DNA of 64,000 nucleotides from Streptomyces sp. LUP47B (GTDB taxonomy: Bacteria; Actinomycetota; Actinomycetes; Streptomycetales; Streptomycetaceae): NCBI RefSeq assembly GCF_001746295.1, contig NZ_MJAH01000020.1, positions 95,934-159,933 of the forward strand, read 5' to 3'. A model generated the notes under the pieces. The model saw only the letters and a list, made by a program, of their open reading frames with translations. It did not search any database and was not told where the DNA came from. Shown piece after piece: positions 7,831 to 16,400 of the stretch; the first letter of the stretch is position 1; every line of letters starts with the position of its first letter. Position numbers and translations under genes: made by a program.

Positions 7831-9507
7831 GTGGACACGCGGCAGTGGCGCGACACCATCGCGGCGGCGCAGGACGGCGACCGGCGGGCGCTGGACGAGC
7901 TCGTCGAGGGCTGGCTGCCGCTGGTGTACAACATCGTCGGCCGCGCCCTGAACGGCCACGCCGATGTCGACGACGTCGTCCAGGAGACCATGCTGCGGGC
8001 CGTGGACAACCTCGGCAGCCTGCGCGACCCGGACAGCTTCCGGTCCTGGCTGGTCGCCATCGCCATGCGGCAGATACGGGACCGGGCCCGCCGCAGGACC
8101 CCCGCCCGGCTGGACGAGTCGGCCGCGAGCGGAGCCGCCGACTTCGCCGAACTCACCGTCCTGCGACTCCAGTTGGAGGGGCAGCGGCGCGAGGTCGCGG
8201 AGGCCGTGCGCTGGCTCGACGACGAGGACCGGCAACTGCTCTCGCTGTGGTGGCTGGAGGTCGCCGGTGAGCTCACCCGACGGGAACTGGCCGCCGCCGT
8301 CGGCATCAGCAGACAGCACGCCGCCGTACGCGTCCAGCGGATGAAGGAGCGCCTGGAGACCTCCCGGGGCATCGTCCGCGCCCTCGACGGGGCCTGCCCC
8401 GACCTGCGCGAACTGACCACCCGCTGGAACGGCCGCCCCGACTCGGTCTGGCGCAAGCGGCTGGCCCGGCACATCCGCGGCTGCGGCTACTGCGGAGACA
8501 CCCGCGAGTCCGTCGTACCGCCGGAGCGGCTGCTCGTCGGGATCGCGCTGGTGCCGGTCCCCGTCGGCTTCACCCTCTCGCTGGCCCTCGGCGGCAAGAC
8601 GGCCGCGGCCGCCGGCGCCACGGTCGCGTCCGTCAGCTGGTCCGCCAAGGTGCTGAGCGCCCTCACCCAGCCCGTCGTCGCGGCCACAGCGGGGGCGACG
8701 ATCGTCGCGGGCGGGGCGTACGTCGTCACGCAGGCCCCGGACGCCCCGCCACCGCGGGTGGCGGTCTCGCCCACGGCGGCGAGTACACATCGGCCGCCGC
8801 CTGTGGCGGACACCCCGGCGGTCTCCCCGTCGCCGTCCACCTCCCCGTCGGCGACACCCACGGAGACCGTCCGCTACGGCAGCGTCGTCGACGCCGTCGA
8901 CCGCGCCCCGGACCCCGACACTCCGCCCGCCGCCCTGCCGCACCGGCCCGAGACCGGCGTCACCAGCACCGGCGGGGCGCACGCCGTCCTGAACCACCGC
9001 GGGGACGGCGTCACGCTCACCGGCAAGGGCTACGTCCTCGTCCGCTGGCAGATCTCACCGCAGTACCGGGCCGGCGGACTGGTCATGCCGTCCTGGACCG
9101 GGCTGAGGGGTGAGCTCTTCCACGTCGCCTCGGGCGGCGGCCGCCGTATGGACGACCCCGTCAGCGCCACCGACAGCACCGCCACCGGCATGGGCAACTC
9201 CACCGTCGGCTACACCGTCCTGCCCGCCGGCACCCAGCAGATGTGGCAGAACGAGTACTTCTACCTCGACGGCAGCGTCACCCTCACGGTCAACGAACGC
9301 GGCGCCGACTACGGCCTCAGCGTCTTCCCGTCCAGCTGGGACGCGGCGGAGAAGGACATCACCACCGGCCCCGACCAGGGCGTCAAGCGCTACGGCCTGG
9401 TCCGCGACACCGGCAAGGACGACACCCCCGTACCGCAGTACGTCACCCGCTCGACGCCTGCTGACACGGCGACCGTCGCTCAGGAGTCCCGGGTGTCGGC
9501 ACCGTAG
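7831..9507 (+). CDS. ECF sigma factor fused to a membrane anchor and an extracytoplasmic domain
   Basis: 558 residues in four parts. Residues ~10-90 are sigma region 2 (VDDVVQETMLRAVDNL, SFRSWLVAIAMRQIRDRARRR). Residues ~120-175 are region 4 with a helix-turn-helix (LTRRELAAAVGISRQHAAVRVQRMK). Residues ~207-225 hold a HIRGCGYCG motif like the zinc-binding part of anti-sigma factors. Two hydrophobic segments follow (about 233-253 and 283-300). After a Pro/Ser/Thr linker (300-345), a beta-rich domain (about 375-510) would lie outside the membrane. Starts at GTG 7831 with GGAAAGGA just upstream. Sigma factors carrying their own membrane-bound control region are known in actinobacteria; the signal sensed here is unknown. 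The 3' end overlaps the next gene by 28 bases. Confidence 0.85.
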   Translation: MDTRQWRDTIAAAQDGDRRALDELVEGWLPLVYNIVGRALNGHADVDDVVQETMLRAVDNLGSLRDPDSFRSWLVAIAMRQIRDRARRRTPARLDESAASGAADFAELTVLRLQLEGQRREVAEAVRWLDDEDRQLLSLWWLEVAGELTRRELAAAVGISRQHAAVRVQRMKERLETSRGIVRALDGACPDLRELTTRWNGRPDSVWRKRLARHIRGCGYCGDTRESVVPPERLLVGIALVPVPVGFTLSLALGGKTAAAAGATVASVSWSAKVLSALTQPVVAATAGATIVAGGAYVVTQAPDAPPPRVAVSPTAASTHRPPPVADTPAVSPSPSTSPSATPTETVRYGSVVDAVDRAPDPDTPPAALPHRPETGVTSTGGAHAVLNHRGDGVTLTGKGYVLVRWQISPQYRAGGLVMPSWTGLRGELFHVASGGGRRMDDPVSATDSTATGMGNSTVGYTVLPAGTQQMWQNEYFYLDGSVTLTVNERGADYGLSVFPSSWDAAEKDITTGPDQGVKRYGLVRDTGKDDTPVPQYVTRSTPADTATVAQESRVSAP

Positions 9508-10211
9508 GTCTCCGTCCCACTCCCGTTCGCCTGTGCTCTCAGTGCGCACAGGACGTCCACCCTGTTCGTCGTGATCGAGTCGACGCCCAGAGCGGCGAGG
9601 CGGCGCATCGAGCGGCGGGTGTCGGGGGTCCAGACGGAGATCAGGTAGCCGTCGGCGTGGACCCGGTCGGCGAGGCCGCGGTCGAGCAGGCCGAAACGGT
9701 AGTTGAGCCAGCGGGGCCGCACCACGTCCAGGAGGGTGGGACGCGGGGGCGCGAGGGTCGTCCAGGTGAGCGCGATCTCCGCGGCCGGGTCGGCCGCGCG
9801 TACGGCGAGCATGGCGGTGGCGTCGGCGCAGTAGTAGACGCGGTCCTGGGCTCCGCACTCGCGGACCACGTCGACGACACGGCGGGCGACCCGTACCTCC
9901 CTCGTGCCGGGCAGGTCGAGCATCAGCCGGTGGCCGTCCGTGGCCCGGAGAGCCTCCGCGAGCGTCGGCACCCTGCCGTCCGTCAGCCCTCGCACCTCGT
10001 CCGCCGACAGGGCGAGGAGGGGACGGTCGTGCTCCCACAGTCGCTTCAGCGTCTCGTCGTGGAGCAGCACCGGTACGCCGTCCCTGGTGACCCGTACGTC
10101 GACCTCCACCGCGTCCGCGCCCCGGTCGAGCGCGGAACGCAGGGAGTCGATCGTGTTCTCACGGACGCGGTAGGGGTCGCCGCGGTGTGCCACGGCCGTC
10201 AGCTTCTGCAT
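9480..10211 (-). CDS. Glycerophosphodiester phosphodiesterase family protein
   Basis: Hydrolyses glycerophosphodiesters to glycerol-3-phosphate and an alcohol; 243 residues. GDPD motifs are AHRGDPYRVRENTIDSL at the N-terminus (catalytic His and Arg, with the Glu of RENT), VEVDVRVTRDGVPVLLHDE (metal-binding E and D, second catalytic His) and the C-terminal ISVWTPDT with LGVDSITTNRVD. No signal peptide, so cytoplasmic. The frame stays open far upstream, but the homologous region begins exactly at ATG 10211, 26 bases before the adenosine deaminase stop, suggesting one transcript. Confidence 0.93.
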   Translation of the reverse strand: MQKLTAVAHRGDPYRVRENTIDSLRSALDRGADAVEVDVRVTRDGVPVLLHDETLKRLWEHDRPLLALSADEVRGLTDGRVPTLAEALRATDGHRLMLDLPGTREVRVARRVVDVVRECGAQDRVYYCADATAMLAVRAADPAAEIALTWTTLAPPRPTLLDVVRPRWLNYRFGLLDRGLADRVHADGYLISVWTPDTRRSMRRLAALGVDSITTNRVDVLCALRAQANGSGTETYGADTRDS

Positions 10212-10237
10212 GCGCCCATTGTGGTGGGGGCGTTCGC

Positions 10238-11278
10238 TCAGGGTGCGAGCCAGGTGGTGGTGTACGTGTCGATCTCGTCCTTGATCCGCGCCTTGCCCGG
10301 TTCGTCGAGGAACGACACGTCCACCGCGTTCTTCGCGAGTTCGGCGAGACCCCGTTCGTCGAGGTTCAGGAGCCTTGCCGCCACCGCGTACTCGCTGTTC
10401 AGGTCGGTGCCGAACATCGGGGGGTCGTCGGAGTTGATCGTGACGACGATGCCCGCCTCTACGAACGCCTTTATCGGGTGCTCGTCGAGGGTGCGGACGG
10501 CTCGGGTCGCGATGTTGGAGGTGGGGCACACCTCCAGCGGGATGCGGTGTTCGGCGAGGTGGGTGAGGAGCGCCGGGTCCTGGAAGGAGTTGGTGCCGTG
10601 GCCGATGCGCTCGGCGCGGAGGTGGGTGAGGGCGTCCCACACCGTCTCCGGGCCGGTCGTCTCGCCGGCGTGCGGGACCGAGTGGAGGCCCGCGGCGATC
10701 GCGCGGTCGAAGTACGGCTTGAACTGGGGGCGGGGTACGCCGATCTCGGGACCGCCGAGGCCGAAGCTCACGAGGCCCTCCGGGCGGAGGCGGTCGTCGG
10801 TGGCGAGGCGGGTCGTCTCCTCGGCGGCCTCCAGGCCGGCCTCGCCGGGGATGTCGAAGCACCAGCGCAGGACCGTGCCGAACTCGGACTCCGCCGCCTT
10901 GCGGGCGTCCTCTATGGCCTCCATGAACGCGCGCTCGTCGATGCCGCGGCGGGTCGAGGAGAACGGGGTGATGGTGAGCTCGGCGTAGCGAACCTGCTGG
11001 CGGGCGAGGTCCCGGGCGACCTCGTAGGTGAGGAGGCGTACGTCCTCGGGGGTGCGGATCAGGTCCACGACGCTCAGGTACACGTCGATGAAGTGGGCGA
11101 AGTCCGTGAAGGTGAAGTAGTCGACGAGCGCCTCGGGGTCCGTGGGGACCTTGGAGTCGGGGTGGCGGGCGGCCAGTTCGGAGACGATGCGGGGGGAGGC
11201 CGATCCGACGTGGTGCACGTGGAGTTCTGCCTTGGGCAGGTCGGCGATGAAGGCGTGCAGGTTGTCGGTCGTCGTCAT
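10238..11278 (-). CDS. add: Adenosine deaminase
   Basis: Zinc-dependent deaminase converting adenosine to inosine in purine salvage, 346 residues as usual for the family. Metal and catalytic motifs are KAELHVHHVGS (HxH), SVPHAGE, RIGHGTNSF, PLEVCPTSN and TINSDDPPMFG. The first motif reads HVHHVGS instead of the common HLHLEG; both histidines of HxH remain. Because the substrate loop after HxH differs from the textbook enzyme, a related purine or aminodeoxy substrate cannot be excluded. Confidence 0.9.
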   Translation of the reverse strand: MTTTDNLHAFIADLPKAELHVHHVGSASPRIVSELAARHPDSKVPTDPEALVDYFTFTDFAHFIDVYLSVVDLIRTPEDVRLLTYEVARDLARQQVRYAELTITPFSSTRRGIDERAFMEAIEDARKAAESEFGTVLRWCFDIPGEAGLEAAEETTRLATDDRLRPEGLVSFGLGGPEIGVPRPQFKPYFDRAIAAGLHSVPHAGETTGPETVWDALTHLRAERIGHGTNSFQDPALLTHLAEHRIPLEVCPTSNIATRAVRTLDEHPIKAFVEAGIVVTINSDDPPMFGTDLNSEYAVAARLLNLDERGLAELAKNAVDVSFLDEPGKARIKDEIDTYTTTWLAP

Positions 11279-11479
11279 GGGGGCCTTCCCTTGCTGGGCG
11301 CCTGGCGCGGTGATCGGCTGATCGGCTGATCGATGCGGAACATGTTAGGCGGGGGTGTCGTGCGGGTTCGGTGGGGGCGGGCGTTTTTTGCGCAGTTCCC
11401 CGCGCCCCTGGGTGCCTGCGGCGGCCTGTTTCGGCTTCGGTGGGGGCGGGTGTAGCGCGTGGGGTTCGGTGGGTGGGTC

Positions 11480-11589
11480 GGGGCCGGGGTGGGGGGTGTC
11501 CGTCCTCGGTCCGGCGGTTGCTGTTGCTTTGGGATGTGCTCGGTGACGGACGCCGGCCGCTGCGGGCGGACACCCCCCACCCCGGCCCC
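11480..11589. repeat. Long inverted repeat, 23-base perfect arms
   Basis: Arms 11480-11502 and 11567-11589 are exact reverse complements, separated by 64 bases. The arms are G-runs on one side and C-runs on the other. They could form a large hairpin or cruciform, or serve as a strong transcription stop for antisense or read-through RNA. Confidence 0.6.
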
Positions 11590-11613
11590 TTCGCGCCGTA
11601 CGCGACTACCGGC

Positions 11614-11874
11614 CCGTCGTGGCGCGCGGTGCGGCGAACGGTCCGTCGTGGCGCGCAGTGCGGCGAACGGTCCGTCGTGGCGCACGGTACGGCGAACGGT
11701 CCGTCGTGGCGCGCGGTGCGGCGAACGGTCCGTCGTGGCGCGCGGTGCGGCGAACGGTCCGTCGTGGCGCGCGGTGCGGCCAACGGCCTGTCGTGGCGTG
11801 GGGTGCGGCGAGTGATCCGTCGTGGTGCGTGAGGTGGGGATCGGTCCGTCGTGGCGCGGGTGACTGCACCCACC
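11614..11874. repeat. 29-base tandem repeat array, eight units and a partial ninth
   Basis: Units start at 11614, 11643, 11672, 11701, 11730, 11759, 11788, 11817 and 11846, an exact 29-base period. Each begins CCGTCGTGGCGCGCGGTGCG. Units 1-6 are nearly identical, 7 and 8 diverge, and the ninth keeps only about 13 bases. There are no spacers, so this is not a CRISPR array. A period of 29 shifts the reading frame each time, so it does not encode a repeated peptide. Confidence 0.85.
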
Positions 11875-12025
11875 TAGGGGCGCGGGGAACTGCGCGACCA
11901 GCCCCCACCGGCCCGCACCCGCCGTACGACAGCACCCGGCACCCCCCTAGGCGCCCCGCCCAAGCCCAGCGCAAGCGCCCCGCTCCCGTAGCATGGCCGC
12001 ACGAACGACCTAGGGGGACGTGAGC

Positions 12026-12739
12026 ATGACGGACGGAACGCAGTCGAGCGGGGACGGTCGGGATCCGTGGGCGCCGCCGGAGAGTGGGCCTTCGCTGGAG
12101 AAGAGCGCGTCGCCCGGTGCCGGTCAGCCGCCGTCTCCGCCCCTGCACGATCAGGCCACCGTGACGTCCGTACCGAACGACGGGTACGGCTTTCCGCCTC
12201 CCGGAGCCGCGGGACCCGCCCCCACTCCCGGCTACGGCTACCCCGGCCCGGCACAGGGCGTGCCCGTCGGCGGACCCGGACCCGGCATACCCGGTGGGCC
12301 CGCCTCCGTGCCGCCCCCGCCCGTCGGGCCGGAGGGCCCCGGCGGGCCCGTCGGCTACGCCTACCCCAACTACCCGCAGGGGTACGGGGGTTGGCCCGCC
12401 CCGCCGATGCCCCCGCAGAACGGTATGGGTGTCGCGGCGATGGTGCTGGGCATCCTGTCCTGCGCGCTGTTCTGCATGTACGGCATCCTTTCGCTGGTGC
12501 TCGGGGTTCTCGCCATCGTCTTCGGGGTCAAGGGACGCAAACGGGCCGAGCGGGGTGAGGCCACCAACCACGGGCAGGCGCAGGCCGGATTCATCATGGG
12601 GATCATCGGGACAATCCTGGGCGTCGCCGTGATCGTGCTGCTCGCCATCGGCATCACCGCCGCCATCAACTCGGACGACGACTCCGACTACTACGACGGC
12701 TCCCTCGCCGTCGTGGCTGCCTCCGTCTCGGTGGCGTAG
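12026..12739 (+). CDS. DUF4190-type membrane protein with a Pro/Gly-rich cytoplasmic N-terminus
   Basis: 237 residues. The first ~135 are low-complexity proline, glycine and tyrosine repeats (PGYGYPG, YPQGYGG). Two helices follow (about 138-165 and 190-215) with a short KGRKRAERGEA loop, the pattern of DUF4190 proteins common in Streptomyces. Function unknown; likely a small membrane scaffold. ATG 12026 has AGGGGGA 7 bases upstream; the GTG at 12020 lies directly on that site and is unlikely. Confidence 0.85.
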   Translation: MTDGTQSSGDGRDPWAPPESGPSLEKSASPGAGQPPSPPLHDQATVTSVPNDGYGFPPPGAAGPAPTPGYGYPGPAQGVPVGGPGPGIPGGPASVPPPPVGPEGPGGPVGYAYPNYPQGYGGWPAPPMPPQNGMGVAAMVLGILSCALFCMYGILSLVLGVLAIVFGVKGRKRAERGEATNHGQAQAGFIMGIIGTILGVAVIVLLAIGITAAINSDDDSDYYDGSLAVVAASVSVA

Positions 12740-12762
12740 CGGTCGTCCCGGAGGGAGCAGGG

Positions 12763-12791
12763 AGGGGATCGCCGGGGTTCGGTGGTCCCCT
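12763..12791. terminator. Weak hairpin between convergent genes
   Basis: AGGGGATC (12763-12770) can pair with GGTCCCCT (12784-12791) over 8 positions with one G-T, loop 13 bases. It lies between the DUF4190 gene and the NADAR gene and touches the stop of the latter. Weaker than the other terminators here. Confidence 0.3.
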
Positions 12792-13349
12792 TCAGGCCGT
12801 TCTGAGGCGGTGTCTCGCCTCCATCAGCGCGAAGCCCAGGAGGTTCGGGCCTCGCCAGCGCTCCGGGTTTCCCGCCGCCTCGTCGTCCGCCGCGAGGCCG
12901 ATGCCCCATACCCGGTCCATCGGGCTGGCCTCCACCAGCACTCGGTCGCCAGTGTTCAGGAGGAACTCCCGCAGGTCCTCGTGCGCCGCGAACTTGTGGA
13001 CGCTGCCCTCGACGACGATCCCGAAGCGCTCGCGGCGCCAGGTCTGCTCGTCGAAGCCGCGGACCAGCCGGCCCACGTTCTTGGCCTGAGCCGGAGATCC
13101 GGCCGCCAGGACGCGGTGCTCGGCCTCCTGATCTTCGAAAAGGCGCGCCTTGCCCGCCATCATCCAGTGCTCGGCGGTCGCATAGCTCACCCCGTCCACC
13201 ACGAAGGGTGAGGGCCACCACTGGCTCAGACAGCTCGCGCCGACGCGGCCGTCCGGACGTGGGCGGTGGCCCCAGAAGTGCAGATACTTGATCTTCGCTC
13301 CGGCCCGGACCTGCTTGACAAGGGCGTCCTGCGAATCGATCTTCCCCAT
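12792..13349 (-). CDS. NADAR-family protein (YbiA/DUF1768 type N-glycosidase)
   Basis: 185 residues from ATG 13349. Family features are the HFWGHRP start of the fold, VVDGVSYATAEHWMMAGKARLF with the conserved Glu and Trp, and the C-terminal NPERWRGPNLLGFALMEARHRL. NADAR proteins cleave glycosidic bonds in toxic riboflavin-pathway intermediates or ADP-ribosylated molecules; which applies here is unknown. A GTG 30 bases upstream (13379) is in frame and has a better ribosome site (AAAGGA), giving 10 extra residues; the family N-terminus fits either. Confidence 0.85.
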   Translation of the reverse strand: MGKIDSQDALVKQVRAGAKIKYLHFWGHRPRPDGRVGASCLSQWWPSPFVVDGVSYATAEHWMMAGKARLFEDQEAEHRVLAAGSPAQAKNVGRLVRGFDEQTWRRERFGIVVEGSVHKFAAHEDLREFLLNTGDRVLVEASPMDRVWGIGLAADDEAAGNPERWRGPNLLGFALMEARHRLRTA

Positions 13350-13464
13350 GCATCCGAGTCTGGCAGCTGCCACTGACACTCCGTCCTTTCTTTTCGGGGA
13401 TGGCTCGACACGTGGTCGACAGATTCCGTCGCGTAACCGAAAGGCAACAACGGAATCCCTTGTA

Positions 13465-13495
13465 GGAGTGCCATTGCTCTGTCAGGATCGGCACT
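13465..13495. promoter_or_regulatory. Inverted repeat upstream of the polyamine operon
   Basis: GAGTGCC (13465-13471) and GGCACTC (13489-13495) are exact reverse complements separated by 17 bases. They lie 65 bases or more upstream of the aminobutyraldehyde dehydrogenase start. A candidate operator or attenuator for the operon; no direct evidence. Nothing else stands out in 13380-13560. Confidence 0.35.
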
Positions 13496-13560
13496 CAAAT
13501 CGAGCTGGAGCTACGCCACCCACCCGCGGAAGCCGCGGGGTCACGGCGGAGGAGAGCGAC

Positions 13561-15096
13561 ATGCACAAGCCGGGCAGTGCCACCCCGGACCGGTTCGCGG
13601 CCCAGGAGCGGTTCGCCGAAGGCGCGCAGTTCATCGGAGGACGCCTCACCAAGGGGACCTCCGGTCGTACGCACGCGGTCGTGGATCCCGCGAGTGGGGA
13701 GGAGGTCTTCACCTATGAGCTCGCGAGCGTCGAGGATGTGGACGCCGCCGTCGCCGCGGCTCGCGCGGCCTTCCCCGGCTGGGCGGCCCTCACGCCCGGT
13801 GAGCGGTCCGACGCCCTGCACCGGTTCGCCGCCGTGCTCGCCGAGTGCGCCGAGGACTTCGCCCGCGCGGAGTCGCTCCAGTGCGGGAAGCCGCTGAAGC
13901 TGACCCGGGAGTTCGACGTTCCGGGCACCATCGACAACGCTTCATTCTTCGCCGGGGCCGCCCGGCATCTTCAGGGGCAGTCCGCCGGTGAGTACTCCGG
14001 GGATCACACGTCGTATGTGCGGCGTGAGCCCATCGGTGTCGTGGGGTCCATCGCGCCCTGGAACTATCCGTTGCAGATGGCCGCCTGGAAGATCCTTCCG
14101 GCGATCGCCGCGGGCAACACGATCGTGCTCAAGCCCGCCGAGATCACCCCGCTCACCTCGCTGCTCTTCGCCCAGGCCGCCACCCGCGCGGGCATTCCCG
14201 ACGGTGTCGTCAACATCGTCACCGGGACCGGGAAGGAGGCCGGGGAGCGTCTGGTCGGCCATCCCGACGTGGCCATGACCTCGTTCACCGGGTCGACGGC
14301 CGTGGGCAGGCGCGTGGCCGAGATCGCCACCGCCACCGTCAAGCGGCTGCACCTGGAGCTCGGCGGCAAGGCTCCCTTCGTCGTCTTCGACGACGCCGAC
14401 CTCGAAGCCGCCGTCAACGGAGCCGTCGCGGGCGCGCTCATCAACACCGGGCAGGACTGTACGGCCGCCACGCGCGCGTACGTGCAGCGGCCGCTGTACG
14501 ACGCCTTCGTCGAGAAGACCGCCGCGCTCATGGAGACCGTCCGGCTGGGAGACCCCTTCGCCGCCGGCACCGATCTCGGCCCGCTCATCTCGCACGTCCA
14601 GCGGGACCGGGTCGCCGGGTTCGTCGACCGCGCGCGTGCCTACGCGCGCGTGGTGACCGGCGGCGAGGTGCCCGAGGGGGAGCTCGCCAAGGGGGCGTAC
14701 TACCGGCCGACCCTCGTCGCCGACGCCGCCCAGGACAGCGAGATCGTCCAGTCCGAGATCTTCGGACCCGTCCTCGTCGTCCTGCCGTTCGACACCGACG
14801 ACGAAGGCATCCGGCTCGCCAACGACACCCCCTACGGGCTCGCCGCCTCCGCCTGGAGCCGGGACGTCTACCGGGCGAACCGGGCCACCCGGGAGATCAA
14901 GGCCGGGTGCGTGTGGGTCAACGACCACATCCCGATCATCAGCGAGATGCCCCACGGCGGGTACAAGGCGTCCGGCTTCGGCAAGGACATGTCCTCGTAC
15001 TCGTTCGAGGAGTACACCCAGATCAAGCACGTCATGTTCGACAACACGGCGGTGGCGGCGAAGGACTGGCACCGCACGATCTTCGGGGACCGATAG
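13561..15096 (+). CDS. Gamma-aminobutyraldehyde dehydrogenase
   Basis: Oxidises 4-aminobutyraldehyde to GABA, the step after putrescine oxidation or transamination; 511 residues, cytoplasmic. Motifs: APWNYP (165-170), catalytic E266 in LELGGK, nucleophile C300 in NTGQDC, and the C-terminal WVNDHIPIISEMPHGG found in betaine/aminobutyraldehyde enzymes. ATG 13561 has GGAGGAGAG upstream; the longer open frame from 13288 has no support. It heads a run of genes with a putrescine-type ABC transporter and an FAD amine oxidase, 56 bases before the binding-protein gene, which supports the substrate. Paralogue of the gene at 1-1083. Confidence 0.9.
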   Translation: MHKPGSATPDRFAAQERFAEGAQFIGGRLTKGTSGRTHAVVDPASGEEVFTYELASVEDVDAAVAAARAAFPGWAALTPGERSDALHRFAAVLAECAEDFARAESLQCGKPLKLTREFDVPGTIDNASFFAGAARHLQGQSAGEYSGDHTSYVRREPIGVVGSIAPWNYPLQMAAWKILPAIAAGNTIVLKPAEITPLTSLLFAQAATRAGIPDGVVNIVTGTGKEAGERLVGHPDVAMTSFTGSTAVGRRVAEIATATVKRLHLELGGKAPFVVFDDADLEAAVNGAVAGALINTGQDCTAATRAYVQRPLYDAFVEKTAALMETVRLGDPFAAGTDLGPLISHVQRDRVAGFVDRARAYARVVTGGEVPEGELAKGAYYRPTLVADAAQDSEIVQSEIFGPVLVVLPFDTDDEGIRLANDTPYGLAASAWSRDVYRANRATREIKAGCVWVNDHIPIISEMPHGGYKASGFGKDMSSYSFEEYTQIKHVMFDNTAVAAKDWHRTIFGDR

Positions 15097-15152
15097 CCGA
15101 TCTCAGGCCGCCCGACCCGCGGCCGCCCACTTTCCCGAAAGGGCACCAGCGC

Positions 15153-16400
15153 ATGGAGCAGTACGAGCCCGACCGCCTGTCCCCGGCCCAAGTGGCCGCC
15201 ATGCGGCGCAGCTTCCGAAGCGGCCGGGCCGCCATGACCCGGCGGTCCCTGTTGCGTGCCTCCGCGGGCGGCGCGCTCACGGTCGGCGGTCTCGGGGCGC
15301 TGAGCGCCTGTGGCATCCCCGCGGCCGGCAACACCAAGGGCGGTGTCTCCGCGGAGGACCACTCGGCCCAGGAGAAGGTCGTCAACTTCTCCAACTGGAC
15401 CGAGTACATCGACGTGGACGAGAGCGAGAAGCACCACCCCACGCTCGATCAGTTCAAGAAGCAGACCGGCATATCGGTGAAGTACACCGAGGACATCAAC
15501 GACAACGTCGAGTTCTTCGGGAAGATCAAGCCGCAGCTGGCCGCCGGTCAGGACACCGGACGCGACATCATCGTCCTCACGGACTGGCTCGCCGCCCGGC
15601 TCATCCGCCTCGGGTGGGTCCAGAAACTGGATGCCTCCAACCTCCCGCACGCGTACGCCAATCTGTCCGCGCAGTTCCGTGACCCGGACTGGGATCCCGG
15701 GCGTGCCTACAGTTATGTGTGGCAGGGCATCTCGACCGTCATCGCCTACAACAAGAAGGCCCTCGACGGCGTGGAGGTCAAGTCGGTCTCCGACCTGCTC
15801 GACAACGCCAAGCTCAAGGGGCGCGTGGGCTTCCTGTCGGAGATGCGCGACAGCATCGGCATGACCCTGCTCGACATGGGCAAGGACCCCTCGCACTTCA
15901 CCGCCGACGACTACGACGCGGCGATCGCACGGCTCCAGAAGGCCGTCGACAAGGGGCAGATCCGCCGCTTCACCGGTAACGACTACACCTCCGACCTGAC
16001 CAGCGGCGACTTCGCGGCCTGTATCGCCTGGGCCGGTGACGTCGTACAGCTGAAGGCGGACAGCCCGGACATCGACTTCATCATCCCGGACAGCGGATAC
16101 ATGACGTCGACCGACAACATGCTGATCCCCAACAAGGCGCGTCACAAGACGAACGCCGAGCGGCTCATCGACTTCTACTACGAGCCGAAGCCGGCCGCCG
16201 AGCTCGCCGCGTACATCAACTACGTGTCTCCCGTCGACGGTGTGAAGCCCGAGCTGGAAAAGCTCGACCCGGATGCGGCGAACAACCCGCTGATCATCCC
16301 CGACAAGGCCATGGCCGCGAAGTCCCACGCCTTCCGCTCCCTGAGCTCGAAGGAAGAGACGGCCTTTGAAGAGAAGTTCGCGAAGCTGACTGGGGCGTGA
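15153..16400 (+). CDS. Spermidine/putrescine ABC transporter substrate-binding lipoprotein (PotD type)
   Basis: Captures polyamines outside the membrane and delivers them to the permeases; 415 residues. The N-terminus has a twin-arginine lipoprotein signal (TRRSLLRASAGGALTVGG) with lipobox LSAC near residue 50. The mature part starts with NFSNWTEYID, typical of PotD/PotF, and keeps IAWAGDVVQLK and the YVSPVDGVKPEL C-terminal region. ATG 15153 has AAAGGG upstream. The stop overlaps the ATPase gene start by 4 bases (GTGA). Confidence 0.92.
   Translation: MEQYEPDRLSPAQVAAMRRSFRSGRAAMTRRSLLRASAGGALTVGGLGALSACGIPAAGNTKGGVSAEDHSAQEKVVNFSNWTEYIDVDESEKHHPTLDQFKKQTGISVKYTEDINDNVEFFGKIKPQLAAGQDTGRDIIVLTDWLAARLIRLGWVQKLDASNLPHAYANLSAQFRDPDWDPGRAYSYVWQGISTVIAYNKKALDGVEVKSVSDLLDNAKLKGRVGFLSEMRDSIGMTLLDMGKDPSHFTADDYDAAIARLQKAVDKGQIRRFTGNDYTSDLTSGDFAACIAWAGDVVQLKADSPDIDFIIPDSGYMTSTDNMLIPNKARHKTNAERLIDFYYEPKPAAELAAYINYVSPVDGVKPELEKLDPDAANNPLIIPDKAMAAKSHAFRSLSSKEETAFEEKFAKLTGA

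Larger units (their letters stand above)
11390..11895. repeat. Intergenic block bounded by inverted copies of a 20-base dispersed repeat
   Basis: GCGCAGTTCCCCGCGCCCCT occurs at 11390-11409 and its exact reverse complement at 11876-11895. Between them lie a 23-base perfect inverted repeat (11480-11502 with 11567-11589) and a 29-base tandem array (11614-11874). The open frames across this block change with each repeat and are not credible genes. The whole gap between adenosine deaminase (start 11278) and the DUF4190 gene (12026) is therefore non-coding. Confidence 0.7.

Noticed and set aside
9055..10038. 327-codon minus-strand frame across the sigma/GDPD junction
   Set aside because: Arg/Pro/Gly-rich, no motif, and both real genes are strongly supported.
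10212..11873. Possible long N-terminal extension of the glycerophosphodiesterase
   Set aside because: It runs antisense-like through the adenosine deaminase gene and the 29-base repeats; the GDPD homology begins at ATG 10211.
11614..11874. Regular 29-base repeats suggested a CRISPR array
   Set aside because: The units are back to back with no spacers, and no cas gene is present.
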